A DNA stretch of 64,000 nt from Macrophomina tecta (Eukaryota > Ascomycota > Dothideomycetes > Botryosphaeriales > Botryosphaeriaceae), in NCBI GenBank assembly GCA_024180945.1, contig JAKSGN010000035.1:992001-1056000 (forward strand), read 5' to 3'. A program made the position numbers and the translations under genes. Shown here piece by piece: positions 13,272 through 24,782 of the stretch (position 1 is its first letter; each line of letters starts with the position of its first letter). Under the pieces are notes generated by a model. The model saw nothing but the letters and a program-made list of their open reading frames with translations. It had not been told where the DNA came from and did no database searches.

Positions 13272-14838
13272 GGGGTTGCTTTTTCTTTAATGATTTTCAT
13301 GACGTCTTTCCATTTTTTACCTACTGTTGCGTTTTCTTTCTGCACCTAGATTGGACTCCGTTTTCTAACGTCATCTCCTCTCTGATTTCCGGTAATGGGC
13401 ATGGTTGAGAGCTCGCTTGTTTCTACTGTTAATGGTTTCATGGCTTATTCTGGTTCTTGCATTCAGGTTCTGCATCTTGTGGAGCGTCATTATACTTTTT
13501 TTTTTGTGTGTGTTTTTGTTTTCCCTTTTGCTCTCAGAGATACCGTGGTTAATTTGTTCCAAAACTGGGGGACTTCGGCGAACACTGGTTGGGTTGGGCT
13601 GGCTTAGGTGTGTGCTTGTCTGTACACCTTAGAGCTCAGGCTCAAAGTTTCCTATCTTTCTTTCCTCTCCTCCCTTCTGATACCTTTCTTGTCATGTTCC
13701 TGGCAGGCGGCGCATTTTGCTGGCTGGCCCCACGCAAGTGTTGTGCTCCTCCCCCGGTTTTGTTTGGATCACGCACGTCTACGGCACCGCTCTATAATAC
13801 CACCCTCATCGTTCCGTCTTTCGGTGTCATTCTTTCGTTTGCCAATATACCATGTTCAATGTCCTATCCGATTTGCTCTTCATTTTCTTCTTTCTGGTTG
13901 AGTATCTTTGGCTGTCTACCGTGTCTTGAAAGCCAGTCCTGGAAATGGGTGGTAGCCAAGAGGCGACGGAAGTGGTTGTAGATACTTTACTTCTTTTCTG
14001 TATAACTATGCGGTAAAAATTGCTTTTGCTCTCGCCCTAAACAAGACCCGCACATGACAAATTGTGACGCTTTGACTCGCTGCCGCTTGGTGCTGTAACG
14101 CCAACGGGCATCCTGGGACAGGGCAAAGGGGTGACACAACAGGTCGATGTGTAATATTGGGTAGTGCGGGGCAGCGGGAGGGCCATGCTGGACAGCCACT
14201 GGCTCCCTTGACGTCAAAAGCTGGATCGCATTCAGTGGACAATGCGATGCAGAACCGTGGTTCTTTCAGCGGTTCCTGCAGCGGATCGGGCATGGTGCAA
14301 CGGCGGCGATGCGCGCTGTTAAACGGTGAATCCGCTCGCAGCATCTGCACTGTGGCCCCGAACTGGTGTCGCTGAGCGTAACAAAGCGTGGTGTATCGTA
14401 CGGCGAGGGGCCGCTGGCGGGGTTCTGCAAGGTGGTGGACCATAATTAGACACGAGAAGGATGCTGGAACGTCCACAAGTGGCAAGGCGTTGCTGGGCCG
14501 GATGCGCGCCGCCAAGCATGTTTGGGGTGGTGGCCGGCATCTAGGCGCCCCTGCCTCGCGCAATGCGGGCGCTCCACTCCAAACATCCACCGAGCCTCAC
14601 CACCACCTCTCGTCGATCGCTCCGCGACTCGCCGTACCCATCCATTCACTGCAGCATCGCTACGTCTCCATTCGTTTGACGCGCCTGGTCAATCCCCCTG
14701 CGTCCTGCCCCCCGCGCCCTCCGCGCCACCCTCAGAGCCTCGCCGTCGCAATCTCATCGCCCTAGCCTTCGCGTTTACCCTCCACCTCGCCCGCGACCTA
14801 CCTGCTGACACATTCGCTCACACCTCGTCGCCGTCGCC
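13272..14838. other. Intergenic: regulator 3' end and CHS7 promoter
   Basis: The stretch 13272-13980 is T-rich with an internal T run near 13497 and is probably 3' UTR of the C2H2 gene. From about 14580 the plus strand becomes strongly pyrimidine-rich (CTC/CCT-rich), typical of a fungal core promoter or leader, and ends at the CHS7 start. No gene is seen. Confidence 0.5.
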
Positions 14839-15962
14839 ATGGGTTTCGGTGACTTTGACTGGATATGCGAGAAGGCGCCCATACCGCTATGCTCTTTGGT
14901 CGGGCCACCGTCTGCGCTGTCGTCAAGCGGCACCGGCATTCAGGCTTCCTGCTATGCCCGGTCGATCGAGCTGGCCAACACCATGATTTTCGAGACGGCC
15001 ACCGATTTCATGCACATACTGGCACTCATCATGACTGTCATCATGATCGTCCACGTGCGGTCTAAATTCACTGCCGTTGGTGCGTAATGACCGAGTAACC
15101 CAGAACATTCTGAGCCACGATATCGGGGAACCCATGCTAACGGATATCGCAACAGGCCGCAAGGAAATCACCACCTTCTTCTATATCTTCTTAGTTCTCA
15201 CCATCTTTTCCCTCCTGCTGGACTCCGGTGTTGTACCTCCCGGCAGCGGCGCGTTCGCATACTTTGCTGCCGCTCAGAATGGCCTCTCGTCTGCTCTGTG
15301 TGTTTGCCTCTTAATTAATGGTTTTGTCGGCTTCCAGCTGTATGAAGATGGCACAACTCTTTCTGTCTGGCTGTTGCGCCTGTGCTCTATCGGCATGTTC
15401 ATCATCTCTGGCGCAGTGTCACTCCTGACGTTCAAGGGCTGGGCCGGCTTGGGACCTGAGAACACTGTCGGCCTGTTCGTCGTGCTCTACCTCTTCAACG
15501 CTATTTTTCTGTTCATCTACATTGTGCTACAGCTTATGTTGGTGGTCAACACCTTGCAGGACCGCTGGCCGCTGGGACACATCATTTTCGGTATCTTCTT
15601 CTTCGTCATTGGTCAGGTCATCCTGTACGTTTTCAGCGACACGATTTGCGACAAGGCCGCCCATTATCTGGATGGGCTTTTCTTTGCTACCATTTGCAAC
15701 CTTCTCGGGGTCATGATGGTCTACAAGGTATGTTTGAACCACCTCAATACTTCCACGTCTTTAAGCCGTCTATATTCTGACATGCGTGCAGTACTGGGAT
15801 TCCATCACGAAAGAAGATCTCGAGTTCAGTGTTGGCGTCAAGGCTCATACTTGGGAGGTCAAGGAGCTACTACCAGAGGAAGACCGCAAAACCGGCTACT
15901 TCGACTCGGACTACGCCAGCGGCTATCAACCCGGAAGCCGCTACTCGCACGCCGGGTACTAA
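14839..15962 (+). CDS. CHS7: Chitin synthase export chaperone Chs7
   Basis: An ER membrane chaperone needed to fold class IV chitin synthase (Chs3) and export it from the ER. The three exons are 14839-15079, 15156-15727 and 15792-15962, with 76 and 64 bp introns, giving 327 residues, the usual family length. The N-terminus (MGFGDFDWICEKAPIPLC) is the family hallmark. Seven hydrophobic segments follow, for example IFLVLTIFSLLLDSG, VGLFVVLYLFNAIFLFIYIV and HIIFGIFFFVIGQVILYV, and then the conserved YWDSITKEDLEF before a polar, Tyr-rich cytosolic tail ending in HAGY. The second acceptor (GTGCAG at 15791) restores the YKYWD junction, which confirms the intron. It stands between the C2H2 regulator and a GT34 enzyme; this is a loose wall-synthesis neighbourhood, not an operon. 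Confidence 0.96.
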
Positions 15963-17211
15963 GCTTTACCGCGAGTCACGTCAAATAGCGCACTTCTAGC
16001 AGTCTCGAACCCAGTATCCGAGTAGGCTTCGACGCACTGCATTTCCCGGAGTTTTGGCGCACTACAAGATACCTAAGTTTTTGCTTCGTTTTTCCTTAGG
16101 ATGCCTGAATAGGCACTTCCGCAACTCTAAACCGGCTAATTCGGAATAATGTCGATCCCAGCGACTTGAAATGGCTCCTGGAAAAGTCAAGGAGGTAGGA
16201 TGTATCTAGGGACGCCATGGATCTGTTTAGATACGTTTTCCTGTTCAACGCTGAGTTAACTTCGAAAGTATTCGTGACATCCCTGACCTCCTCCGTCGGT
16301 GCCTCAGCTATCTTCGTTAACCCCCCTCTGCGGAATACAAAAAGCGCAGGGCAACGGATGTGAATGATTTACGTGGTACATTATTTGATTTGGTTACGTC
16401 TCTTCATGGTGAGAGCATTCTCGTATTTATAGTAATAGAACATAGCGCGCAATTAATCGCAACACTTTGAGTTTTCTCAAGAAAAAAGTTTTGCGTTTCT
16501 TTACCTCACCTCACCGGTCAGATCATTGCTTATCGTGTCTGCGGGCTTTTTCACTTGTGTGTAACAGGCTTTGCGCCTGTATGTGGTAGAAATGCCTCTT
16601 CATTTTGGTTGGCCTGGTCTTGTCTCATCCTGGATCTAAGTCTGTTCCGAACAGGTCTCAAAAGGCGAACGGATTCGCTGACCACCCCACCGCCGCCGCT
16701 GATCCAAAGTTGTGAGGCCCTAATCCTCGTAAAGAGGTCTCCAAAATATGTGTATTAAGGCTGGTACGACGCTGCCGAAGGTTACTTTTCGGTCCAGGAC
16801 ATAGGGTGTGGAGAGGTGGCCTCTCATGTTTGGCTGTGTGTTTCCAGTGCACTTTCGCAGGCCGGGGTGAGCCATCCCATTCGGGAGGTTAGATTTTGGT
16901 GTATCTCTTCCGGCGTAGCATCTTTGTTTCCCTATTCGTTTTATTATCCCTGGCTCCGGCCAGGCCCGGATACGCTTGGCGGCAAGTGACGGTTGTTGCA
17001 CAGCTGAGAGAGAAGGTTTGTTCAGTCCCTCTTGCGCACTTTCTGGTATATCAATTTTGCTTCTACGAGGTAATGTTCAATGAGCTGACTCTGCTTGGCT
17101 GTGATGCTGTCCAGCGTGGGCCGACATATTCTTCCCAGCTCCGCCGCCCTTTTTCCTGATAATATGCTCTGCAAACTATATATGATGGAACTGGCCTCAC
17201 ATCCGCACACA
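15963..17211. other. Intergenic, convergent 3' ends
   Basis: This lies between the CHS7 stop and the end of the minus-strand GT34 gene. It holds AT-rich sequence around 16380-16520 that suits UTRs and polyadenylation of both genes. No open frame shows a domain. Confidence 0.5.
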
Positions 17212-18263
17212 TCAGCCGCTATTTTGGCTTGCTTTCCTGTCCCTCCAGAACGCGTCAATCTCCTCCGGATACGCTGTCCGCCAAAAATCCAGCTCCCAGT
17301 CCGGTGCATGCCTTTCCGCCACCTCAAGCCAGCCCGCCATATTCTCCCGCCTATTTCCATCGCCCGCGAAGTGAACCAAGAAGTCTCCGCGCCGCGTCTG
17401 ATGTGGCGCCAGCGTCTCGTTGTGGCGGCCCTGGTATGCGTTGAACCAGCGCTGCGGCACGTACACTGCGTTCGCGCGGAAGCGGTCCTCCTCAAGCAGC
17501 AGCTCCATGGCGCTCTGTTCGGTGAAGCGCAGCTCCACGTCGGGCCGGTAGTGGCGGAATGCTACGATGGCGGTGAACAGCTCGACACTCCAGGCGTGCA
17601 CGCGCACCAGGAAGACGCCGTTGTTGAGCCCGTTCCAGTCCTTGGTGACGAGGGCGTGGATTTCTGGGCTGCTTTCGTCCCCGTGGCCGCTTGCCGCGGG
17701 CGGCGGCGGCGGCGGCAGGAAGGCGGTGACGGGGACGCACGGGTTCATGACGACGGTGTCGCGGTCGACCCAGAGGAGCCATTCGAGCCGCTCCGAGGCC
17801 GGCTTCATCATCTCGCCGACTAGGATCGTGAGGATGAAGGCGGGCTTGTTCCAGAGGTCGTCCACGAGCTTTTCGCGTAGAGTGAGTGGCCGGATGCCGT
17901 GGATGCGATTGTGGACGTGGTGCGTGTGAAGAGCGCGCTCGTACGTTGGGTCTGGCTCGCCGAAGTGTGCGGTGAGCTTGCCGATGCGCACGTTCGAGAT
18001 ATTTCGCAGGTCGTTGCAGCCGGACTCAGTGCTTGCTGACGTGTTGCCGTGGTTAGGCTGCTCGCAGATGGTGCCCTCGGAGTGGAGTGCACACTCTTGC
18101 GGGCCTGGCTCCGGGGCTCTTCTGCCTAAGCGTCAGATCTGTGAAGCTTCTACCTGTATACAAATGATAGAGAGGCTAACGCAGAGTAAAGTTCCCTTGT
18201 TGTGTATATGACAGATGCTACAGATATCCAGAACATCACAAAAGTAAGGATAGGCAGTTTCAT
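17212..18263 (-). CDS. GT34 (GMA12/MNN10) galactosyl- or mannosyltransferase, type II membrane protein
   Basis: A Golgi glycosyltransferase that would add alpha-linked galactose or mannose to N- or O-glycans. The catalytic part is open from 18125 to 17212. It has the nucleotide-sugar/metal motif WVDRDTVVMNP (a DxD-type site), NGLNNGVFLVR, a TEQSAM segment and HFAGDGN near the end, all typical of PF05637. A run of prolines interrupts the domain after VTAFL. No ATG lies between an upstream in-frame stop and the catalytic part. Immediately upstream, however, ATG18263 opens MKLPILTFVMFWISVASV, a good signal anchor. The two parts join in frame only if about 32 nt (18122-18153, GTAGAA to GGCAG) are removed, giving about 339 residues. 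That is very short for an intron, so a frameshift or another splice choice is possible. Family call firm; N-terminus uncertain. Confidence 0.75.
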
Positions 18264-19319
18264 GTTTGAACGAGTATTCGCAGAGTGTGCGGCTTCGAAT
18301 CATCCAAAAGAGAGCGAATGGAGATCAAAGAGGGCTTGGAGGAATTCTGCTAAGGTCAGTGACTCCCACGATACCGGAAAGCCTGGACTTATGTGCACGA
18401 GCGACGCCACCTCGGCGCCCAGACGGCATTCAAGCAACTTGTGATTTGAGGTTACGCCAGACCTTCACCAAGGCAAGACAGTCTTGTAAGGTTCAAGGCA
18501 GGGCAGTTTCACAAGCGGCAAGACAAGAGGATTGTAAGCCGCCATTTGAAGGGGGAGGCTTATAGGCCGTAAGTCTGCCGTAGCCGCCCTCACATAGAGT
18601 CTTCAACTCACTTAACCGCCTGCCTTACTACCGTCATATACGCGTGCCTCCTTCAGCCGGCAGCCAGTGCGAATAGAACGAATTTCTACAAACAAGTGAA
18701 TAGGGCGTATTCCAGTGCGTGATGAGCCAGAACGGAAATGTTACACAGAAAACTCACATGGCGCTAGCCATCAGCTGCGGGAACCACCTGTAAGATTGAG
18801 TGTTACTATCAAAGGCTTTGTATGTCTTAGCCTATGTCCTATGTACCCGCTTATCTAATTATATTAATACGACCTAACGTTGGATAGCCTAAGAAACAAG
18901 TCTTATATATCGGCGTTCTACCTCTTTTACGTTGTTCTACGTCTTACAGGCGGTTCGAAACTTTCGCAAGGAAAGATGAGACTCGACTGCCTACCTAAGG
19001 AGCTGCCATAGTAAGGAGACTTGCCTTGTCTTGTTACCCACCCATGATGACGTGGCCTTCTCAAGACGGACACGAAGAGCGCATTATACTCTCTTGGCTC
19101 TACAGTAACCTGAAAGTCATCGACCAAGGATATTCTTGGCTATCACGTTTGTTGAGGCTCATCCATCCGCTCGACCCGATAACGAGCCTCAAGAGCCATC
19201 TCGTACGCACACGGACCAATCGGGTTGCTTGCCTGACGTTTCCGGGCAACTCCCGCCCAAGTGCCAATTTTGAAAAGCTACTCGGCAGTATCTCAAAGCA
19301 TCGACGTGACTTATTGTTC
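18264..19319. repeat. Degenerate AT-rich tract, possible repeat relic
   Basis: No gene is seen. From about 18450 to 19000 the sequence changes character: it is rich in TA, TTA and CTTA words and repeats short strings such as GGCAAGACA, CTTGTAAG and GCCGTA. The piece at 18830-18950 is especially AT-rich. This resembles transposon remains decayed by repeat-induced point mutation, but I can identify no terminal repeats, transposase or reverse transcriptase, so the label is an inference from composition only. Confidence 0.3.
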
Positions 19320-21034
19320 TCAAGCAGCCTCTAGACCTTCCCTATGTAGAAACATGTTCCACAAGGACTTGCAAGGTTCCAAGCAAAAATGATCGCTCCA
19401 TGGGAAGCTGTGCAATACCTCGCGCAGCCCACCTTCTTCTGATATACTTAAGGCCTCCACTGTCTTAAACGCCATATTCAAGAGCCATGTGGCGCTTGCC
19501 ATGGCTCCTTCTTCATCCCCCATCAATTGCGATGCAGCAGTCCAACCCACGAACAATGCCCAGAGCAGGCTCTCCAAAGGCGCTCTCGCGCGCCACGTAT
19601 CGACAAGACCGAGCGTATTCAACGCACCCACGAGCCTCGCCACGAAAAGCCCATTCAGTGGAAGTCCCCTGTGCGCGGTAGTGAGCGCGCCCCAGACGTA
19701 TATCTGCGTCGAATGCAGCAAGGTGAGATAGACCATATCCGACGTTGCTTTGTCCTTTGACTGTGCGAGTGCCTCCAAGATATTATGTTCAACATCATCC
19801 ACCACAGAAGCGACAGGGACTCGTTCAAAGCCAGCTCGCCCCAGGCTGACTTCATGCAATTGGCGAAAGATGACGGCCAAATTGGAGTCTGCATAGGATT
19901 GCGGCAGGTGCTCCATGGTACGCGCGTGGACAGTCAGAGCAAGCGTCACAAGCGCAGGAGGAAGAGCCTGCAAAGGCAAACGAGGAAGCAAAGGACGGGT
20001 CAAGTCGGCCGAGTGCGGATGGTATTCGACCCACTTGAGGGTGCGCTGACCGATAGGAGAGAATGTGGATAATCCTCCACGTGCATTTATAAGAGCAAGA
20101 AAACCCTTAAGATGCGTCCGAGAATCTTCCCATGCGCCGAGCCAACTCTGCAAATGTATACCGGTCAGTGGCTATTCTGTTTTTTTTCAGGGACAAGGAT
20201 TTGGTCTCACCGATGCGACGCAGGTACATGTTACAATACCGACGTATGATTCAGGAATAGAAGTGCCGGTCTTGCCAATGGGCATGTCCTCTCGTAACAC
20301 TTGGAGGGCCCAGGCCCAGTACCTGCGCGTTACGAAAGTCATGGATCGCAAGTTGCCGGACAAGTCCTTCATAAGCTGCCATGCGAATAGCAGAATATAG
20401 TAGCTGGCTCTTTCATTCGAACAGATGCTGAACTGTACGCGGCTCCACTGCATGCGCTCCCTCTCATACGTATTACTGTGGCACACGCGGTCGTCTTGAC
20501 ACGCATCAGCGAAAGCGGATCCGAAGTCATTTCAGTTCGAGCACAAACCATCGACTAGCGGAGTAACCCCAGGATAGTTTTCAAAATCTACAGTGTGTCA
20601 GAGTCCAGTTGCGGCCAGCACATCCGCGGCCACATACAATATCGCAATGCCTCGTGAAGCTCGGGTGTACCTTCTACCGGCAAGGCGTTGAAGGGATCGA
20701 CATGTTCCTGGGATATGTCCGAGATGATGCCGGCGTGTAAACCGGCGGGGACGCGCGACACTGCCATAACCTGGGAGGTGGTGCCGTCTCCTGTTCGCCG
20801 CTGTCGCTTCTCATTCGTGACCAGCATGACATGGCTTTTCAGTTCCCGCGTGGACCGGTCGTACTGCAGCGTCTGCCGGCGCCTCGCCCTGGCTCCTCGG
20901 ACTTCAACGAACAGCAGACGCGAACTGCGGCAAGGTGCCCGTTGCGGGTGCTCGACCCTAGGCTGTGTGTGGTCTGAATAGAAGACGAAGTTGAGGTCTC
21001 CTTTGGCACGTCTGTGGGGTAGTTGTTGAGACAT
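19320..21034 (-). CDS. Fungal-specific transcription-factor-like protein (DUF3468 type)
   Basis: A predicted regulator-like protein. The exon model is 21034-20638, 20587-20549, 20494-20211 and 20147-19320, about 515 residues. The N-terminus has the usual pattern of this family: a DLNFVFYSDHTQPR segment, then a short basic helix (LKSHVML, NEKRQRR). There is no Cys6 cluster, as in many members. The middle (ERASYYILLFAWQLMKDL, then SSWLGAWEDSRTHLKGFLAL and NARGGL) and the C-terminal helices match the usual fungal TF II (PF11951) layout. The first and last introns have good signals (GTATGT and GTGAGA donors). The middle one (20495-20548, GTTTGT to CAAG) is weaker and was chosen because it removes a stop and keeps phase. 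Target unknown. Confidence 0.7.
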
Positions 21035-22711
21035 AGCGGAGAGTGCAGCAGGGAAGTCGATGACGTGGGAAACAGCGGCGCCGCGAGATCTTGCACGTTT
21101 TTGGTGCGTGGGAAGGTGCAGATGACGTCGTAATCTCAGGAAGGCCTAGGAGCGTCACCACCTGGGTCGTTTTAATGAGCATGGATATCTATCTTTAATG
21201 AGGCCAATGCGGCATCCTATACGGTGGCAACGCTGATGCTTCCGTAAGATTTTGGCCCCCAGCGGCGTGAGCATGGCCGCCGTGCGTAACAACGTTCGCG
21301 CATCGCATTTAGCTTGAGACGGGAACTCCTGCGCGGCGATTTCCGATATTTGATCGGTTCTGTTTAGGAGCATCCGGGAACTGAGTTCTCATGGACACGT
21401 TATGCAGAGCCAACTGAAGCACTCCATCGTCGCAACATCTTTCGTACGCGTCTTGGGTATTTAGTCCGTAGCGAGCTAGCCGCCTCCAAAATTCGAGTCC
21501 ATTATTGATGCTGGAGATCTGCATTGTAACGCCATTTACGGTAGCCAAGCTGCTGCGCAATGCTGTGCCTCGCATGCACCACCCGCCCGGGTCCAACAGA
21601 ATCCAACATCGTGCGTCGTGCTCAGCCCTGTCGGGTCGCTAGCAGGGCGGCCTCTTGCTGTTGAGGCCTGAAAGACGCACTGCGTCGCCCCGGGTAGCCG
21701 ATGGAACATTGCAGCGGCGCATCAATCAGTCTTCTTGGCACATCCGAATTTGCAAAGATCGCTTATCATATAGCTCACAACAGTTGGCCGGATGCCAATC
21801 TCTGGCACTCTGGACACGAGAACAGGCGGAAGTGGTGACTGACAAAATATGAGCTCTCAGCAGTTCGCCAGTGACGCTCGCAGAACTCAGCAACATGATC
21901 GCGCAAAATCTGACGAACGAAGATGACAACGCCTGTACCTGTGGAAGGCCACGAATGATCAAATCGGCCAGCAGTAGTTCGTCGATGAGCAGGCCGTGAC
22001 AAGCCGTCGAAATTCGCCATCGATCGCGGTGTTATGATTTATGGCTGGGAAGTGAACGAGAGAAAGAGAGAAAGCTGCTTCTGACGAAGGCACGACGAGG
22101 CGAGCGAATATACAGTCGGTGAAGGCCCCTTATGCAACTCTGCAGTAACTTCGGCGCCAGCTACGACCACGCAAACAAGGGCTTGGGAAACTATTAGCAG
22201 AGAGGAAGGAAAGTTAGCCGTACCTTCATCGGGATTCATTGCAGTTTTGGGGCTCGGATTAACGTTCTCGGCTGCTGATGCCGAAGGGCAAAATCCGGAG
22301 CCCCACGCAGGCATCCCACAGCACGTTCCTGCGTTGATCCCCCGGTCGTAAAAAAGCCACAAGGCTTGACGCTCACAGCCGCCCTGGCGCTTCTTGGTTC
22401 TCAGGGACAACCCCAGAAGCGTATGCCAGCTGCGCTTGAGCCGATGTCTACCAAGCAACGCTCGACGGGACACTTGGTGCCGCAAGAAGCAAGGCTGCAG
22501 CTTGACATCCACGAGCCGGCGTTTTGACCGAACCGGCAAGCCGAGATCAGCAGGAAAATACCGCCAACCCCACAAATACATATACAGTGACGCCATAGGG
22601 GACCATTGTAACTCCGTTCTGCGGTGCGATTTCTTCCGATCGTCAACATAAAGATGGCCGGAAGATGCAACGGTTTCCGTGGGCCAGGCGCCCTTCCTCC
22701 AGTCGGCCATT
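21035..22711. other. Intergenic between divergent genes
   Basis: This 1.7 kb separates the DUF3468-type gene (-) from the GH28 gene (+) and should hold both promoters. A TATA-like stretch (ATACATATA) lies about 135 bp before the GH28 start. The 247-residue minus-strand frame at 22039-22782 overlaps the GH28 start and looks non-coding. No other feature is seen. Confidence 0.5.
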
Positions 22712-24170
22712 ATGTTCAAGGCAGTCTTTGCGGCACTGAACGTGCCTGCCCTCGTTTTCTCCGTCCCGACCCAAGGAGTCATTCAAGACAATGCTTGTGT
22801 CGTTCAGCCAGGCCCCAATGGCACTGACTCGGCGCCCGCAATCATCGAAGCATTCCGCAACTGCGGACACAATGATGGCGCTACCCGCGGCAAGGTGGTC
22901 TTTCTGAACGAGACTTACACCGTGAAGTCCGTCATGAACACGACTGGCCTCCGCAACGTCGATGTCGACCTTCAAGGAACGCTGCTCTGGGACAAGAACA
23001 TCCCATACTGGCTCAACCACTCACTCCCTGTTGGCTACCAGAACCAGTCAAGCGCGTGGCTCTTTGGTGGTGAGAGCGTGACATGGACTGGCCATGGCTA
23101 CGGTACACTTGACGGCAATGGCCAAGTCTGGTACGACTTCATCAATGGGACGAACAATTACCCCGGAAGGCCGCACTCTATCACAATCACCGGGACCAAG
23201 GACAGCTACTTTCAGGGCATCCGCTTTGTGCAGAGCCAAATGTGGTGAGTAAAGCAAGAAAGCCTCGCTTGATCAAATTCTGAGGAGCGTTCAGGACTAT
23301 GACAATCATACATTCAGAGAACATCCTCCTTGAGGACATGTACGTCAACAGCACCGACACAAAGCAAGCCGTAGGCTTCGAGTTCTCCTCACTCAACGTA
23401 AGCCTCCAATCTATTTCCCAGACCTGGTGACTCCCTAGCATAAGCGTTAATCCGCACAAAACAGACGGACGGAGCAGACACTATTTACGCCAACAACATC
23501 ACCTTCCGCCGCTGGGTTGTGGACAATGGCGATGACTCCATCGCCATGAAGGCCAACAGCACCAACATCCTCATAGAGGACTGCGAGTTCTACACCGGCC
23601 TCGGCGTTGCGATTGGCAGCATTAGTCAGTACGGTAAGTTCAACATTTCTCTGTAAAATGGTTCCGTGTCACCGACAACATATCGCAGACGGCGTCTACG
23701 AGACGATCGAGAACGTCACCGCCCGCAACATCTCCATCAACAACATGCGCTACGGCGTCTACGTCAAGACCTGGACCGGCGTCTCCTCCGGCTACCCGCC
23801 CAACGGCGGCGGAGGTGGCCTTGGCTACGCCGCCAACATGACCTTCGCCGACTTCACGTTCAACAACGCCTCCGGCATCTTCGCCGTCACGCAGTGCACC
23901 AGCTACAACTCTGCCACCGGCAACTGCGATACAAGCGAGTTCAACATCCGCGACCTGAAAATCCAGAACTGGACGGGCACGACCACCAGCGATGTGGTAG
24001 CTGCCATCCAGTGCAGCGCAGCAAGCCCGTGCCCGGGATTCCTCATTGAAGGCATTGACTTGCTGGATACTGTGAACGGAACAGCCCCCTACAACTATCT
24101 GTGTGACAATGTGGTGGAGCCGATTGGGTTCAACTGCACGGGGCCGACGTGGGAGGAGAACAACAGGTGA
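22712..24170 (+). CDS. GH28 family pectinase, exo-polygalacturonase-like
   Basis: A secreted right-handed beta-helix enzyme expected to hydrolyse galacturonan or related pectin. The four exons are 22712-23244, 23295-23397, 23465-23633 and 23689-24170, with introns of 50-67 bp, giving about 428 residues. The first 17 or so residues are hydrophobic (MFKAVFAALNVPALVF), a plausible though weak signal peptide. Family motifs in order are SLNTDGADT (NTD, near 212), DNGDDSIAMK (DD, near 235), then GLGVAIGS where most members have GHG (near 257), and VYVKTWTG in place of RIK (near 292). Many NxT/S sequons suggest heavy N-glycosylation. The reaction is therefore uncertain: the two DD-type acids are kept but the His is Leu. 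The final CAGGTGAG could be another donor, in which case the C-terminus would be longer. Confidence 0.9.
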
Positions 24171-24782
24171 GGTGGTTTCCAGAAGCCATGCCTCATGAGT
24201 TCCCCGCGGAAGACGAAACGCATACCCACATGATCATACGCAAGTTTTCTCCCAGGAAAAAAAAAATGTATATAAGCAAGAACGGTAGAATATAAATTGG
24301 AAGTCGTGGCTTCACAGCTTCTGGCAATCTCGACCAGCCTCTTGTATGTGTTCATCCCAGCGCTATTGAGAATAAGAACCTGCTCTTCAGCTAGCGATCC
24401 ACCCCTGTACCTCATTTACCACCTCTCAAAATTACCGAATTCGTTTCGTAGTTATCCCTAGTCTCCGTTTTGGTGCTTTAGCTTTGGTTTTGTCATCCGG
24501 TTATCGCCGGGTAGCCCGCTCGAGAGTGCCGGCAGGTCCCGCCTTCTCCGACCACGGTAACGTAGGTTGCGTTTCGACATCTCAATCCGAAGTCGACTTG
24601 TTGACGGCCTCCCATGTGGTCTCATATGAACAGTAGATGTGGGAGTGCCACAGCAGATACATAAGAAACAATCATTGATATCATCCGGTGAACTCCACGG
24701 TCCAGTCTCCGGACGTTACAGTATTCGTCTCATATCTCCACCACAACGGCCCGAATCCACAGGGGTTACCCGTGAAGGAGAT
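24171..24782. other. Intergenic between convergent genes
   Basis: About 600 bp between the stop of the GH28 gene and the stop of the Pth11-like gene. It probably contains both 3' UTRs. There is a short A run (about 24257-24266) and no open frame of interest. Confidence 0.5.

Noticed and set aside
22039..22782. 247-residue minus-strand open frame
   Set aside because: It overlaps the GH28 start and promoter, has no domain, and its composition (Arg/Ser/Trp-rich) suggests chance opening.
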